Below are positions 26,130 through 34,052 of a stretch of DNA of 64,000 bases, one piece after another. Where the stretch lies: the NCBI GenBank assembly GCA_963717195.1, contig CAVQVR010000021.1, positions 124,001 through 188,000 of the forward strand, written 5' to 3'. The DNA comes from JACDAE01 sp963717195. GTDB lineage: Bacteria; Chloroflexota; Ktedonobacteria; Ktedonobacterales; Ktedonobacteraceae. Within the stretch, counting starts at the first letter, position 1. Every line of letters begins with the position of its first letter. Both the position numbers and the translations under genes were made by a program. The notes under the pieces were generated by a model. It saw nothing but the letters and a program-made list of their open reading frames with translations. It searched no databases and had not been told where the DNA came from.

Positions 26130-26580
26130 GTAAATCTCCTTTAAGTATACTAATGTTGAGAGAATGTCTATAATCATCTCACAATTTGATGAAAATCGTG
26201 CATTTCTAAGACATTCTCTAAAGAAGCTAGAAATGGATCTTCTGCTTCAAAGACATCAATTCGTAGGAAATGGTCTATGAAGATCTTAGCCTTGCCATTG
26301 TATTTGTTAAAGAGAACATGAGGTATCTCAGAAGAATATCCAAATCCATTAAGCAGCAAGTACAACACTGGTGATATCAACTTCTATCTTCATGTTTTTT
26401 CCTATACAAAAGCAAGTTTCAGAGAGAACCAAATGAAAAGCGTCCTATATAGTCTCCATATGGTCTTTCTTTCAGAAACCACACACCATTCACTAACTAT
26501 TGATATGATACAATAGGCATATCACAAAGTACCTATGATTTTTCTAGAGATAATTACTTCTTTTAAAGGATGAACAAAAT
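26130..26580. other. Region with a short disrupted frame and the STAND-gene promoter
   Basis: Apart from the disrupted short frame at 26174-26393 I see no gene. The last 190 bases are AT-rich and should contain divergent promoters for the minus-strand secreted operon and the plus-strand HTH gene at 26581. Confidence 0.4.
26174..26393 (-). pseudogene. Short hypothetical gene with a likely frameshift near its start
   Basis: The best start signal is ATG 26393 with AGGA upstream, reading MKIEVDITS. After about seven codons the productive frame changes to one reading SPVLYLLLNGFGYSSEIP through LEMHDFHQIVR, which ends at 26174. The joined product would be about 72 residues. It lies 44 bases before the secreted-protein gene, probably in the same transcript. 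The family is unknown. Confidence 0.35.
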
Positions 26581-26799
26581 ATGAATGAATGGATTTCTTT
26601 TGGAGAAACACTCAGAACATTTCGAAAAAAAAGAAAAGTGAGCCAGCGTGCTCTAGCGATGCAAATTGGAGTGCACTATAATACCATATGGGCCTGGGAA
26701 CAAGGAGACTATCTTCCCAATAGCAAAGGCATTATACTTGAATTGGCTCAACATCTGCATTTAAAAGAAAACGAGACACATCTTTTGCTCAGAATCTAG
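26581..26799 (+). pseudogene. HTH part of a broken HTH-NB-ARC protein
   Basis: Encodes an Xre-type helix-turn-helix of 72 residues (LRTFRKKRKVSQRALAMQIG, then VHYNTIWAWEQGDYLPNSKG). Downstream, the frame of the next fragment is open back past this stop and reads ESSLASLSPYWQIPFPRN, the usual linker between HTH and NB-ARC in this protein class. The two pieces are therefore one gene separated by a frame change near 26790. It could also be expressed as a free small repressor. Confidence 0.6.
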
Positions 26800-26872
26800 T
26801 CTAGCAAGCCTCTCACCTTACTGGCAGATACCTTTTCCACGAAATCCTTTTTTTACTGGTAGAGAAAATATC

Positions 26873-28102
26873 ATGCAACAGATACACGAAATACTTTTTT
26901 CAAAAATTATTACTTCTTCAAATCGTCTTTGCGCTTTAACAGGACTTGGAGGGAGCGGCAAAACGCAAATTGCACTTGAATATGCCTATCGACATTCTCA
27001 TGACTATACAGCTATCTTCTGGATTAGAGCTGAAACCAAGGAGAGCCTCTTCTCCGATTTTATGATGTTAGCTCACTTGCTGCGTCTTCCAGAAGAGCAA
27101 GAGTCAGACCAGAACTGCCTTGCGGCTGTGCAACGATGGCTTTCTAATCATAGGGAATGGCTTCTGATCTTCGACAATGTCGAAGACATCGAGCAGTTGA
27201 AAGTGATATTACCAGCAGTACGCAGTGGTGCAATTTTACTAACCATGCAGCGGCAGGATATCGATATAGCAACATCAATCATCAATCTGTGCAATATGGA
27301 CATAGAGGAAGGGAAGCAATTTCTATTACATCGCACACGGCTCTGTAATATTGGAGAAATATCAACATGTGATGCACAAGATGAGTTTGTAGCGAGCCAG
27401 ATCGTAGAAGCCATGGATGGGCTCCCTCTTGCACTTGATCAAGCAGGAGCCTATATCGAGGCAACGCAATGTAACTTATTTGACTATCTTTGCCATTTCC
27501 AGTCTTCGCAACTTCGCCTCCTTGAAGAACGTACATCACATACGTATCATCCCTTCTCTGTAACCAAAACTTTTTTAATGGCCTTTGAGCGTGTTCAGCA
27601 GAGCAGCCCATTGGCTGCTGAGTTACTGACAATATGCACCTTCCTGGCTCCTAAGCCCATCCCCGAAGAGTTCTTTACTAAAAACACAATATGGCTTGGA
27701 CCTGCCTTCGTGCAACTTACAGAAGACCCTTTGCGGTTTGATGCCACCATCAAAGAACTTCTGGTCCATTCGTTGCTACAACGTAATATAGCTAGTCGGA
27801 CCGTGACAGTCCATTGCCTCTTGCAAGCTGTCCTTAAAGGATGCCTATCTGAAGTAACCCAACGTATATGGGTTGCACGTATAATACAGGCAATGTCTCA
27901 ATTATTTCCTTCAGAGCAAACGCAACCTGACTACTGGCAATTATGCAAGTTGCTGCTACCACACGCACTAATGTGTGTTACATTAGGCGAGCAATGGGGT
28001 GATAATATTGTTGAATGCATCACCTTGATGAGTCATGTAACTACCTACCTCTCTCATCTTGCACGTTTCTCTGAGCGTGATTGCCAATTCAGCCTAATAT
28101 AG
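26873..28102 (+). pseudogene. NB-ARC NTPase, truncated (no TPR region)
   Basis: STAND NTPase of the NB-ARC type, 409 residues from ATG 26873. The family opening RNPFFTGREN lies just before the ATG. Motifs are Walker A LTGLGGSGKTQIALEYA, Walker B EWLLIFDNVED, the GxP region MDGLPLALDQAGAYI and a winged-helix part. Related proteins continue into long TPR arrays, but this one stops soon after ARFSERDCQFSLI with no TPR in any frame up to 28400. Together with the frame break from the HTH part it looks like a decayed gene in the AT-rich island. Confidence 0.6.
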
Positions 28103-28401
28103 GAAAACCGGGTATGGCAGAGTAATTATATAATTGTGCCAATGAGCATTCCGTTATACGTCTGAGGAGGTCTTTCCGCTCCTCTCGAACTTTATTGAAA
28201 AGGGTAATTATGAAAGGTGCAACAGAAAGGATGCTGCTCAGGCGTCATCCAATTTATCTTCCACGCATACAATTTACCACTTCCTGATCAAAAACTATAT
28301 TGCACAGTCATGAGAAAGAAATAAGGTATAATCATACAGAACAGTACCTTCTCAGGAGAGATTAACAGAAAACAGCGAGAAAGGGGCCTTAAAAACTACC
28401 T
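28103..28401. other. Intergenic region before the GT2 gene
   Basis: No gene is seen, and none of the TPR sequence expected after the NB-ARC gene. A TATAAT box at 28327-28332 is a possible -10 element for the glycosyltransferase gene, without a convincing -35 at normal spacing. Confidence 0.35.
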
Positions 28402-29364
28402 ATGAATGCACAAAGTATAAATATGGAACCGCTTAACGACGAGCATCCAACCTACTCTATCGTTGCACCAGCTTTTAATGAGGCGGAGACGCTTCCTCAC
28501 TTTTATGAGCGGGTGACGCAAGTGATGGAAGATGTTGGTGAACCATTTGAAATTGTGCTGATTAACGATGGGAGCCGTGATAGAACCTACTCTATCTTGA
28601 AAGAGCTACACGAGAAAGATGCACGCGTGCGCGTAATTGATTTCTCACGCAACTTCGGGCACCAGATCGCTATTTCGGCGGGTCTGGACTACGCACGAGG
28701 TGATGCGGTAATCATTCTCGACTCCGATTTACAGGATCCCCCTGAGGTTATCCCTGAACTTATAGCGCGTTGGAAGGATGGAGCGGAGGTCGTTTATGCA
28801 CAACGGGCGACACGAAAGGGAGAGACATTCTTCAAACTGGCAACCGCAGCGGCCTTTTATCGCTTAATTCGACGTATCACCGCAGTCGATATCCCACGTG
28901 ATACCGGGGACTTCCGACTACTAGATCGGCAAGTTGTGGATACGCTGGTGAAGATGCGAGAACATCATCGTTTTATGCGTGGACTCTCAGCATGGGTTGG
29001 TTTCCGGCAGGATGCGGTGCATTATGAGCGCCATGAGCGCTTTGCCGGTACAACCAAATATCCATTGACCAAGATGATCCGTTTCTCACTTGACGCAATT
29101 ACCAGTTTCAGCCATGTGCCACTACAAATTGCTACCAGCCTGGGCTTTACCCTGGCCCTGATCAGCTTAATAGGCATTCTGATTGCGATTATATTACGTC
29201 TCTTTACCGATGCTATTGTGGGTCAGGCGACGACACTCATCATGGTACTCTTCATGGGTGGTATTCAGCTGATTTTCCTGGGTATTATTGGTGAGTACCT
29301 GGGACGTATCTATGACGAGGTACGGGCGCGTCCGCTCTACATAGTACGCAAAGTGTTAGATTAA
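28402..29364 (+). CDS. Polyprenyl-phosphate glycosyltransferase, GT2 (GtrB/DPM1-like)
   Basis: Membrane glycosyltransferase of 320 residues that probably transfers a sugar from a nucleotide donor to a lipid phosphate carrier. The GT-A domain begins SIVAPAFNEAETLP. The nucleotide and metal region is VIILDSDLQDPPEVIPEL, with the DxD motif, and the acceptor region is GDFRLLDRQVV. Two C-terminal helices (about 240-300) end with GEYLGRIYDEVRARPLYI, typical of GtrB/ArnC-like enzymes. It is followed by a hairpin terminator. The donor and final product are unknown. Confidence 0.88.
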   Translation: MNAQSINMEPLNDEHPTYSIVAPAFNEAETLPHFYERVTQVMEDVGEPFEIVLINDGSRDRTYSILKELHEKDARVRVIDFSRNFGHQIAISAGLDYARGDAVIILDSDLQDPPEVIPELIARWKDGAEVVYAQRATRKGETFFKLATAAAFYRLIRRITAVDIPRDTGDFRLLDRQVVDTLVKMREHHRFMRGLSAWVGFRQDAVHYERHERFAGTTKYPLTKMIRFSLDAITSFSHVPLQIATSLGFTLALISLIGILIAIILRLFTDAIVGQATTLIMVLFMGGIQLIFLGIIGEYLGRIYDEVRARPLYIVRKVLD

Positions 29365-29400
29365 TGTTGCCCGCTGGGGATTGCCCCCAGCGGTCAACAT
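29364..29400 (+). terminator. Hairpin terminator after the GT2 gene
   Basis: 16-bp arms with one mismatch (29364-29379 and 29385-29400, core CCGCTGGGG/CCCCAGCGG), starting at the GT2 stop codon. It is a likely terminator. Confidence 0.6.
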
Positions 29401-29714
29401 CAATCCATGAGTTGATACGAAATGAAGAAATCGCGTCGGGACCGCGGGGATGTAGGGGCCGCATTTATGCCGCCCCTACAAATACCCCTGAGATCATATC
29501 GTGAGAATTTAGCATGCTTCATTCAGGTATTTGTAAGGTGCTACCTATGTGCTGCAAGGGAGGTATCAGGAAAGACGACGACAATAGAGAACGTCGAAAC
29601 GTCTATCAAAGGGGATGCCTTCAAGATGAAGCTTACATATCTAAAGCTTGCGCGTTATAAGGCGTGGATGAGGATTGCACTTCCATATTTTCCAAACAAA
29701 GGGGACGGAAACAG
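29365..29714. other. Intergenic region with terminator and repeat copy
   Basis: Contains the GT2 terminator and a palindromic GTAGGGGC repeat at 29452-29479. An open plus-strand frame (29422-29718) runs through the repeat and shows no protein-like conservation, so I do not call it. Confidence 0.45.
29452..29479. repeat. GTAGGGGC repeat, compact palindromic copy
   Basis: Begins GTAGGGGC and ends GCCCCTAC with an imperfect palindromic centre around ATTTAT. It is the shortest self-contained copy of the family in the window. Confidence 0.7.
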
Positions 29715-29838
29715 GTGAGTATCGTAAAAAGCAATAGTGAATTTGGCGAAACGCCTTCACTCGAACTGTCAACCGCTCCTGTAAGCGTAGAACAGCCCGG
29801 CAAGATGCGGCAGGTGCTTTCCAGCTACATGAAATCTT

Positions 29839-30669
29839 ATGAAGCCGCATGTAACAGTGCTCCTGTTAGGAACGACCGTAGCGGCAATGGCGATTGCGGA
29901 TCGAGGTCTGCCCTCACTGAGCCTGGTACTTGCGACATTACTGGGAGGCGCAATGGCTGCCGGAAGCGCAAATAGCCTCAACTGCTACATTGATCGTGAC
30001 ATTGACCAGATTATGGGGCGCACTCAGCGCCGCTCATTGCCATCAGGCAAAGTGTCACCCCAAAACGCTCTGATCTTTGGCCTCGCCCTGGGTATTGGCT
30101 CGTTTGTCGTGCTGGCGGTCTTCGTCAATCTGCTCAGTGCAGCATTGGCGCTAGGTGCTAATCTTTTCTACGTCGTCATCTATACGATGGGGCTGAAGCG
30201 CACATCCTCACAAAACATTGTAATTGGTGGTGCGGCTGGCGCGGTGCCCGTTCTCGTTGGCTGGGCGGCGGTGACCAATAACATAACACTACCCGCAATC
30301 TGGCTGTTCGCGATTATCTTCTTCTGGACACCACCGCACTTCTGGGCGCTATCCTTGCTCATTCAGAAAGATTATGAGAAAGCAAACATACCGATGTTAC
30401 CGGTGGTGATGGGCGAACGAGAGACGCAAAAACAGATTTTGCTCTATTCGTTCCTGTTGCTAGGTGTCACGCTGGTCCTTTTTGCAATGCATGCTATGGG
30501 CTACATCTATCTTGTCGCAGCGCTCGGCCTCGGTGGCGTCCTCATCTATATGGCAATACGCCTGGTACTGGATAAAACTAAGAAATGGGCACGCACACTG
30601 TTCTGGTATTCCAACTGTTATCTCGCTGCTATCTTCGCTGTGATGGTGGTGGATCGGGTCATCCATTAA
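29839..30669 (+). CDS. ctaB: Heme O synthase (protoheme IX farnesyltransferase)
   Basis: UbiA-family prenyltransferase that makes heme O for the oxidase. The 276-residue frame shows about eight or nine helices. The first Asp-rich motif is NCYIDRDIDQIMGRTQRRSLPSG and the second region is WTPPHFWALSLLIQKDYEKANIPMLPVV. From ATG 29839 there is no ribosome site, and the protein lacks the usual cytosolic N-terminus. The preceding frame (GTG 29715 on) reads 40 residues ending SSYMKS, which would join naturally to MKPHVTVLLL if one base were removed near 29831-29837. A frameshift or sequence error is therefore likely. It is followed 12 bases later by the sco gene. Confidence 0.88.
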   Translation: MKPHVTVLLLGTTVAAMAIADRGLPSLSLVLATLLGGAMAAGSANSLNCYIDRDIDQIMGRTQRRSLPSGKVSPQNALIFGLALGIGSFVVLAVFVNLLSAALALGANLFYVVIYTMGLKRTSSQNIVIGGAAGAVPVLVGWAAVTNNITLPAIWLFAIIFFWTPPHFWALSLLIQKDYEKANIPMLPVVMGERETQKQILLYSFLLLGVTLVLFAMHAMGYIYLVAALGLGGVLIYMAIRLVLDKTKKWARTLFWYSNCYLAAIFAVMVVDRVIH

Positions 30670-30681
30670 GAGAGAAATGTT

Positions 30682-31326
30682 ATGAGTATGAACTGGCGCC
30701 TTGCATCACGACTTTCAGTTGTTACGCTGGCTGTGCTGGTGATTCTGGTAGTCACGCTATTTCAACAACGTCATATGACGATACCAGCAACTAGTAGTAC
30801 CGGTAGCAGCATTGGTACAAACGCTTCTAGCCTACAAGGAACTGATCTTGGGAATAGTCCAGCGCCAAATTTTCTTCTAACAGACCAGTTTGGGAAGCAG
30901 GTTTCGCTCGCAGAGTTTAAAGGGAAGCCAGTGGTGCTGACATTTCTCTATACAAATTGTCCGGATCTGTGCCCGCTAACAGCCGAGAAACTGCATGCTA
31001 CGATGCAGGATCTGGGTAGTGCAGCTCCGAAGGTGGGAATACTGGCAGTCAGTACTGATCCAGTGCGAGATACCACCAGCGCTGCCCTCAAGTTCTCGCA
31101 GGCACACAGGATGCAAGACTACTGGCATTACCTTATTGGGCCACGAAACAAGCTAGCGCCGATATGGTCGGCATACGGTATCTATGCTCAACAAGAGCAG
31201 CAAACGATAAATCATAGTCTGGGATTATATATTATTGATAAGCAGGGTCATGAGCGTGTCTTCCTCGGCAATGATTTCACACCTACACAACTCGCTACAG
31301 ATTTACAAGCATTGCTAAAAGAATAG
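30682..31326 (+). CDS. Sco1/SenC-family copper chaperone
   Basis: Membrane-anchored thioredoxin-fold protein of 214 residues that delivers copper to the CuA site of oxidase subunit II. A single N-terminal helix (about 9-28) precedes the Sco domain, with the copper-binding Cys93 and Cys97 in TNCPDLCPLT and His178 in INHSLGLYIID. All three expected ligands are present. It lies 12 bases after ctaB and ends at a shared terminator, so ctaB-sco form a small operon serving the caa3 oxidase encoded 7 kb away. Confidence 0.9.
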   Translation: MSMNWRLASRLSVVTLAVLVILVVTLFQQRHMTIPATSSTGSSIGTNASSLQGTDLGNSPAPNFLLTDQFGKQVSLAEFKGKPVVLTFLYTNCPDLCPLTAEKLHATMQDLGSAAPKVGILAVSTDPVRDTTSAALKFSQAHRMQDYWHYLIGPRNKLAPIWSAYGIYAQQEQQTINHSLGLYIIDKQGHERVFLGNDFTPTQLATDLQALLKE

Positions 31327-31378
31327 AGGTCCAGTTTTAGAACATTACCATTATGATCGGTGACTAAGATTGAGATTT

Positions 31379-31432
31379 GTCCAGTCCCTCTGGATATTGC
31401 TTGCGGCAGTTGTATATCCAGAGGGACTGGAC
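31379..31432. terminator. Bidirectional hairpin between sco and the three-repeat protein gene
   Basis: Perfect 19-bp arms (31379-31397 and 31414-31432, core CCAGTCCCTCTGG) with a 16-base loop. It lies between two convergent genes and can serve both. Confidence 0.7.
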
Positions 31433-31438
31433 AGTGCT

Positions 31439-32431
31439 TTACCCAACGACTACTACGTTGAAGGAAGCACCTGCGGGCATTGCTTTGCCATCTTCGTTGA
31501 AAATGATCCACTTGCCATTGCGGTACTGTACACCAAAAGAGTGCTTATCGAAGACACCAGTGGTGCCCTTAGGGTTCCAGTTCGGTGTGACCAGCAACTT
31601 AAAATTGCTCTGCCCGTTAGTATACAGGCTATTGATTGTCGTGTAGTTGCTATGACTATTGGATGGCGTGGCTGTTTGTACAAACACATCACCCAGAACT
31701 GTAGCAGCGGGGACCGCATAAACGTTGAAGGAAGCACCTACGGGCATTGCTTTCCCATCCTCGTTGGAAATGGTCCATTGGCCTCCCTTATACCGTACAC
31801 CAAGGGGATGATTATCGAAGACCCCAACACCGCCATTAGGATTCCAGTTTGGTGTGACGATGATAATGGCATTTGGATTGCCGGGTGTCGTGCCGTCGCT
31901 CAAAGCAGTTGCGTTGCCAGCAATATTAGCGGTTGTTGCGGTCTGCACATAGGCGGAAACAAGACCACCACCGCTAGCGTGTATGAGCCCAGGCGCGTCA
32001 ACAATCCCAGAAATGAGTGCATAAACGTTGAAGGAAGCACCTACAGGCATTGCAGTGTTATCCTGATTGAAAATGGCCCATTGGACCCCATTATATCGTA
32101 CACCGAGGTGATGATTATCAACGACTCCAGTGACACCTGCAGGATTCCGATTTGGTGTGACGAAGATGATGGCATTTGGATTGCCAATTGTAACATGGTC
32201 GCTCAACTCGGTGCCATTGCCGAGAATATTAGTGGTCGTTACAGTCTGTACATAGGCAATAGAAAAACCACCGCTGTTGGGTCGTGCTGCAACCTTTGCC
32301 GCTGCGAAAGCTGCCGGAGCCGGAAGCAGTGCACTCAGAACAAGGCTTAGTGCAAAGATACCTGTTCCCATTACACCTGTCCGCGTGAGAATCTGGCGGA
32401 GCGAGGCACGTAAAATCAATAATCGGTTCAT
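31439..32431 (-). CDS. Secreted protein of three tandem beta-rich repeats
   Basis: Extracellular protein of 330 residues. A long N-terminal signal region (about 1-45) is followed by three repeats of roughly 90 residues. Each has YVQT or FVQT, then NI..N, LVTPNWNP or FVTPNRNP, GVFDNH or GVVDNH, LGVRY or FGVQY, and ends IFNEDGKAMP.GASFNV. The repeats are strongly conserved at protein and DNA level; three near-identical stretches can be seen around 31450, 31730 and 32030. I do not know a function; binding or structural surface roles are possible. It faces the sco gene across a shared hairpin. Confidence 0.75.
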   Translation of the reverse strand: MNRLLILRASLRQILTRTGVMGTGIFALSLVLSALLPAPAAFAAAKVAARPNSGGFSIAYVQTVTTTNILGNGTELSDHVTIGNPNAIIFVTPNRNPAGVTGVVDNHHLGVRYNGVQWAIFNQDNTAMPVGASFNVYALISGIVDAPGLIHASGGGLVSAYVQTATTANIAGNATALSDGTTPGNPNAIIIVTPNWNPNGGVGVFDNHPLGVRYKGGQWTISNEDGKAMPVGASFNVYAVPAATVLGDVFVQTATPSNSHSNYTTINSLYTNGQSNFKLLVTPNWNPKGTTGVFDKHSFGVQYRNGKWIIFNEDGKAMPAGASFNVVVVG

Positions 32432-32769
32432 TGTAAATCCTTTTCCACACTAAAATTTAGTACGCTTTACACAAAAAGAGAAGGTAAACATTTTCTTTTG
32501 TATGCGCTGTATACGATGAACTTTCTTATATGGTGGAATACCTCTTCTTCTTCTGAAAACGCCGTTTCCATCCTGGATGGTGTACCCATAACATGAGCGT
32601 CTCTTGACGTTCGTAGTATAACCTGAGGTGGAGGCGGAAAACTGTGAAATAGTTCATAAATGAGGTGTGAATTAATGACAGGCTCCATTCTCTTGTGAGT
32701 ACCCATAATCGTCTGTTAGACTACCTATAACAGTACCAATTATTCGCTAATGCAAAGGAGAGTGCCGTA
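32432..32769. other. Intergenic region between divergent genes
   Basis: About 340 bases holding the promoters of the minus-strand repeat protein and the plus-strand thioesterase. Two related stretches containing TCCAT and GTACCCATAA occur near 32570-32593 and 32686-32708. No gene is called. Confidence 0.4.
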
Positions 32770-33243
32770 GTGGAATACTCACAGGAACAAATCATTGCCT
32801 CGATCAACAATAGCCGGCAGGGCTCTGTCTGGGATGTACTTGATATAAAACTGGTACAGGCGGAGAAGGATCGTGTGGTGGCGACAATGCCAATTGGCCC
32901 TAATCATCGGCAGCAGGTTGGCTACTTGCATGGGGGAGTTTCAGTTGTGTTGGCCGAATCTATCGCCTCTATTGGCAGTGTGCTCAATATCGATGCAAAC
33001 GGGCAGATGGCGTTCGGGCTGGAGATCAACGCCAATCATCTACGCCCAAAGCGCGAGGGAATGCTTACAGGAGTAGCTACCCCTATCACCCTCGGGCGTA
33101 CCACACATGTCTGGGATGTGCGCATCACTGACGAGAATGAGAAGCTGATCTGCGTTTCGCGCTGTACCATTGCGGTTGTGGATCGCCCACCAGATAATGG
33201 CAATCCTCTGAGCATAAACGCATCTACTAATTCCTTAGATTGA
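32770..33243 (+). CDS. Hotdog-fold acyl-CoA thioesterase (PaaI/YdiI-like)
   Basis: A 157-residue single hotdog domain. Family features are NHRQQVGYLHGGVSVVLAESIAS, where the HGG turn and Glu of the catalytic helix are in the YdiI/MenI arrangement, and the later GLEINANHLRP strand. It likely hydrolyses an aryl- or acyl-CoA; the substrate is unknown. The start is GTG 32770 with AAAGGAG about ten bases upstream. It ends two bases before the stop of the convergent HAD phosphatase gene, leaving no room for a separate terminator. Confidence 0.85.
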   Translation: MEYSQEQIIASINNSRQGSVWDVLDIKLVQAEKDRVVATMPIGPNHRQQVGYLHGGVSVVLAESIASIGSVLNIDANGQMAFGLEINANHLRPKREGMLTGVATPITLGRTTHVWDVRITDENEKLICVSRCTIAVVDRPPDNGNPLSINASTNSLD

Positions 33244-33244
33244 G

Positions 33245-34042
33245 CTAACGCTCAAGCGTACGCACATCAGCCATGACAGCTGCAAGATTCTCGTAGACAA
33301 ATTCAGGTTCGATGCCTGCTTTTGCCAATGTAGTCCGCGTATCTTTACCGGAAAGCACCAATAAGGTATGTGTGCCAGCAGCTTTGCCAGCCAGAATATC
33401 GGTATCCAGACTGTCGCCAATCATAATCGTTTCTTCTGGCTTGCTCTCTAAGAGGCGCATCCCTTCGAGCAGCAACCCTGGCTCAGGCTTGCCAATTACT
33501 TCAGGGTGGATGCTGCTTGCAGCTTCAATTGCGGCTACCATTGCTCCACAGCCAGGGATGAGGCTACCAACGATGGGTAACAGTGAATCCCGGTTAATGG
33601 CGACGAAGGCTGCTCCCGCCATCACTGCCTGCACTGCCTCAGTGAGCGTAGTGTAATTGAAGGTGCGATCAAGTCCGACCAGTACAACATCAGCAAGTGT
33701 CTTGTTTTCATTCGCGATCTGTAACTTGTAGCTTCGCGCCAGTTCAAAGAGTGGTTGTTCGCCGACGATATAAACATTCCCAGCCGGGAAACGGCGAGCG
33801 ATGTTCTGTATTGCGGCCTGACCAGCTCCGAGTATATGTGAACTGCTGGTAGAGATACCCAGGCGCGTCAGTTTCGCCAGCACCTGTGTTTCGCTGGCAA
33901 AAGAATTATTGGTAAGAAAGAGGTATTTTTTCTGACTTGTATTGAGCCAGGCGACAAATTCTCTGGCACCTGGAACAATCTCCTCTCCCCGATAGACGAC
34001 TCCATCAAGATCAATAAGGTAACTATTGTATATCGTTAACAT
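33245..34042 (-). CDS. HAD-superfamily IIA phosphatase (NagD/PGP-like)
   Basis: A 265-residue HAD hydrolase of subfamily IIA. Motif I is LIDLDGVVYRG, motif II lies in FLTNNS, the Lys is in GKPEPGLL, and motif IV is MIGDSLDTDILAG. Members dephosphorylate sugar phosphates, nucleotides or glycolate-phosphate-type damage products. It begins ten bases after dnaA, in the order ridA-dnaA-HAD on the minus strand. Confidence 0.88.
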   Translation of the reverse strand: MLTIYNSYLIDLDGVVYRGEEIVPGAREFVAWLNTSQKKYLFLTNNSFASETQVLAKLTRLGISTSSSHILGAGQAAIQNIARRFPAGNVYIVGEQPLFELARSYKLQIANENKTLADVVLVGLDRTFNYTTLTEAVQAVMAGAAFVAINRDSLLPIVGSLIPGCGAMVAAIEAASSIHPEVIGKPEPGLLLEGMRLLESKPEETIMIGDSLDTDILAGKAAGTHTLLVLSGKDTRTTLAKAGIEPEFVYENLAAVMADVRTLER

Positions 34043-34052
34043 GATTTTCCAA

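Noticed and set aside
23646..28401. Complete prophage or integrative element
   Set aside because: The island is AT-rich and has an inverted repeat, but there is no integrase, phage structural gene or attachment-site duplication.
29422..29718. Plus-strand frame upstream of ctaB as a gene
   Set aside because: It runs through a palindromic repeat copy and has no recognisable protein features.
32467..32706. Minus-strand 79-residue frame as a gene
   Set aside because: It contains two related short stretches, but the region must hold two divergent promoters and there is no good ribosome site.
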